Shown piece by piece: positions 6,619 to 7,923 of a stretch of 7,923 nt of DNA. This DNA is from Paracoccaceae bacterium. Its GTDB lineage: Bacteria; Pseudomonadota; Alphaproteobacteria; Rhodobacterales; Rhodobacteraceae. Under the pieces are notes generated by a model. The model was not told where the DNA came from, searched no databases, and was given only the letters and a program-made list of their open reading frames with translations. The position numbers and the translations under genes were made by a program. The DNA lies in assembly GCA_007128995.1 (NCBI GenBank), contig SKWJ01000073.1:1-7923 (forward strand). Direction: 5' to 3'. The number at the start of each line of letters is the position of its first letter. Position 1 is the first letter of the stretch.

Positions 6619-7923
6619 TCAGATATCGAGAGTATGTTCGCGCTCCCAGCGGCTGAAATGCGACACGAAGGAGTCCCATTCCTCGCGCTTGAGTTTCAGG
6701 AAGGCCTGCGAGAACTCAAGGCCCATCTTTTCCATCAGCCCGGTATCTGCTTCGTATGCGCGCAAGGCATCGAGCAGGTTTAGCGGAAGTTTGGGTGCAT
6801 CTGCCACCCTATGCCCTTCGGCATACATGTCGATATCCCAGCGCTTGCCCGGGTCGGCCCCTGTTGCGATACCATCAAGCCCTGCGGCGATGATCACGGC
6901 CTGCAGCAGATAGGGGTTCGCTGCGCCGTCGGGCAGGCGCAACTCGAACCGGCCGGGCCCGGGAACGCGCACCATATGGGTGCGGTTGTTCCCGGTCCAG
7001 GTGACGGAATTTGGCGCCCATGTTGCCCCTGACAATGTGCGCGGCGCATTGATCCGCTTGTAGCTGTTGACTGTCGGATTGGTGATTGCTGCAAGCGCAC
7101 TGGCATGCGCCATGATCCCGCCCAGAAACGCAGCGCCCTGATCGGACAGTCCCAGTTCTCGCGTCGGTCCTTCGCCCCTTTCGGTGGCAAAGGCATTCTG
7201 CCCCTTTCCCTTTCCCGGTGCATCCCAGACCGAGACATGGACATGGCACCCATTGCCGGTCAGCCCCTCGATCGGTTTGGGCATGAAGGTTGCGCGCAAG
7301 CCATGTGCTTCGGCCACTGACTTGACCATGAACTTGAAGAAACTGTGTTTATCGGCCGTGCCAAGAGCATCGTCGTAGTCCCAGTTCATTTCGAACTGAC
7401 CATTCGCATCTTCATGGTCGTTCTGGTACGGGCCCCAGCCAAGATCGAGCATGTAGTCACAGATTTCGCGCACCACATCATATTTGCGCATGATCGCCTG
7501 CTGATCATAGCAGGGCTTCTCGGCCGTGTCGTAAGGATCAGAAATGCGTTGACCGTCCGGGGTCAGAAGGAAAAATTCGGCCTCGACACCCGTCTTGGCA
7601 TACAGACCGTGTTCCGCCGCCGATGCGATCTGGCGTCGCAACACATTGCGCGGAGCCTGCGCCACTTCAGCACCCTCCATCATGCAGTCGGCGGCAACCC
7701 AGGCCACTTCAGGCTTCCACGGGATCTGAATGACCGAGGCCGGGTCCGGGATAGCCAACATGTCAGGATGTGCGGGAGTAAGATCAAGCCATGTCGCAAA
7801 CCCGGCAAACCCCGCACCCTCTGCCTGCATCTCGGAAATCGCCTGCGTCGGAACAAGCTTGGCGCGCTGCCCGCCGAACAGGTCGGTAAAAGAGATCATG
7901 AAATACTTGATGCCGCGTTCATG
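6619..7923 (-). CDS. glnT: Glutamine synthetase type III / gamma-glutamylmethylamide synthetase-like (5' end outside window)
   Basis: A glutamine synthetase-fold ligase that joins ATP-activated glutamate to ammonia, or to methylamine in the closely related GmaS enzymes. Counting from the Met at 7897-7899, conserved features are E106/E108 (GVEAEFF), E163 and E170 (NDHEDANGQFEMNW), the GNGCHVHVS glutamate/His loop at 215-223, NPTVNSYKR at 274-282, NNRTHMVR and RFELRLPDGAANPYLL at 317-332. These belong to the class III type first described as GlnT in Sinorhizobium. The C-terminus REHTLDI is intact. That Met is not the real start: the frame stays open to the window edge and the upstream codons read HERGIKYF, matching the family N-terminus (GIKYFMISFTDLFG), so about ten more residues lie outside. 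The 434 visible residues are near full length. GlnT and GmaS cannot be separated without neighbours such as N-methylglutamate pathway genes. The gene converges on the tRNA. Confidence 0.9.
   Translation of the reverse strand, partial: HERGIKYFMISFTDLFGGQRAKLVPTQAISEMQAEGAGFAGFATWLDLTPAHPDMLAIPDPASVIQIPWKPEVAWVAADCMMEGAEVAQAPRNVLRRQIASAAEHGLYAKTGVEAEFFLLTPDGQRISDPYDTAEKPCYDQQAIMRKYDVVREICDYMLDLGWGPYQNDHEDANGQFEMNWDYDDALGTADKHSFFKFMVKSVAEAHGLRATFMPKPIEGLTGNGCHVHVSVWDAPGKGKGQNAFATERGEGPTRELGLSDQGAAFLGGIMAHASALAAITNPTVNSYKRINAPRTLSGATWAPNSVTWTGNNRTHMVRVPGPGRFELRLPDGAANPYLLQAVIIAAGLDGIATGADPGKRWDIDMYAEGHRVADAPKLPLNLLDALRAYEADTGLMEKMGLEFSQAFLKLKREEWDSFVSHFSRWEREHTLDI

Noticed and set aside
6875..7253. 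119- and 124-codon minus-strand ORFs inside the glutamine synthetase gene
   Set aside because: They are out-of-frame shadows; the conserved synthetase motifs lie in the other frame throughout.

Overview
The window looks like chromosomal DNA from an alphaproteobacterium, most likely Rhodobacterales (Roseobacter-type). The reasons are the moderately high GC, a rhizobial/roseobacter-type class III glutamine synthetase, a LACTB2-like metallo-beta-lactamase-fold protein of a kind common in that order, and a hybrid kinase whose H-box resembles that of CckA. No tool could be run; family calls rest on motif recognition.

Layout. Left half, all on the minus strand: a response regulator cut by the left edge (start at 284), a 209-base gap, then a very large soluble hybrid sensor histidine kinase (494-4789) with eight PAS-type domains, HisKA, HATPase_c and a C-terminal receiver. 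Upstream of the kinase, in the same direction, lie a doubtful 81-codon ORF (4811-5056) and a 47-residue highly charged gene (5104-5247) that is shorter than usual ORF cut-offs. The 47-residue gene has a very good Shine-Dalgarno and, just upstream, a GGAAC-N16-CGTT element matching the promoter consensus of the alphaproteobacterial general stress sigma factor EcfG. Right half: a divergent gene for the MBL-fold/winged-helix hydrolase (about 5434-6354, plus), tRNA-Asn(GUU) with encoded CCA (6415-6489, plus), and a convergent glutamine synthetase type III / gamma-glutamylmethylamide synthetase-like gene (6619 to the right edge, minus) whose true start lies beyond the window.

How the parts may work together. 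The kinase and the adjacent response regulator are candidates for one signalling pathway. The possible minus-strand transcription unit starting at the stress-type promoter (47-aa gene, small ORF, kinase) would connect a large PAS sensor stack to general stress control; this is inference from gene order and one promoter match. The MBL gene, tRNA and glutamine synthetase look like ordinary housekeeping or metabolic neighbours with no evident functional link to the signalling genes. No insertion sequence, CRISPR array, rRNA or prophage gene was seen.
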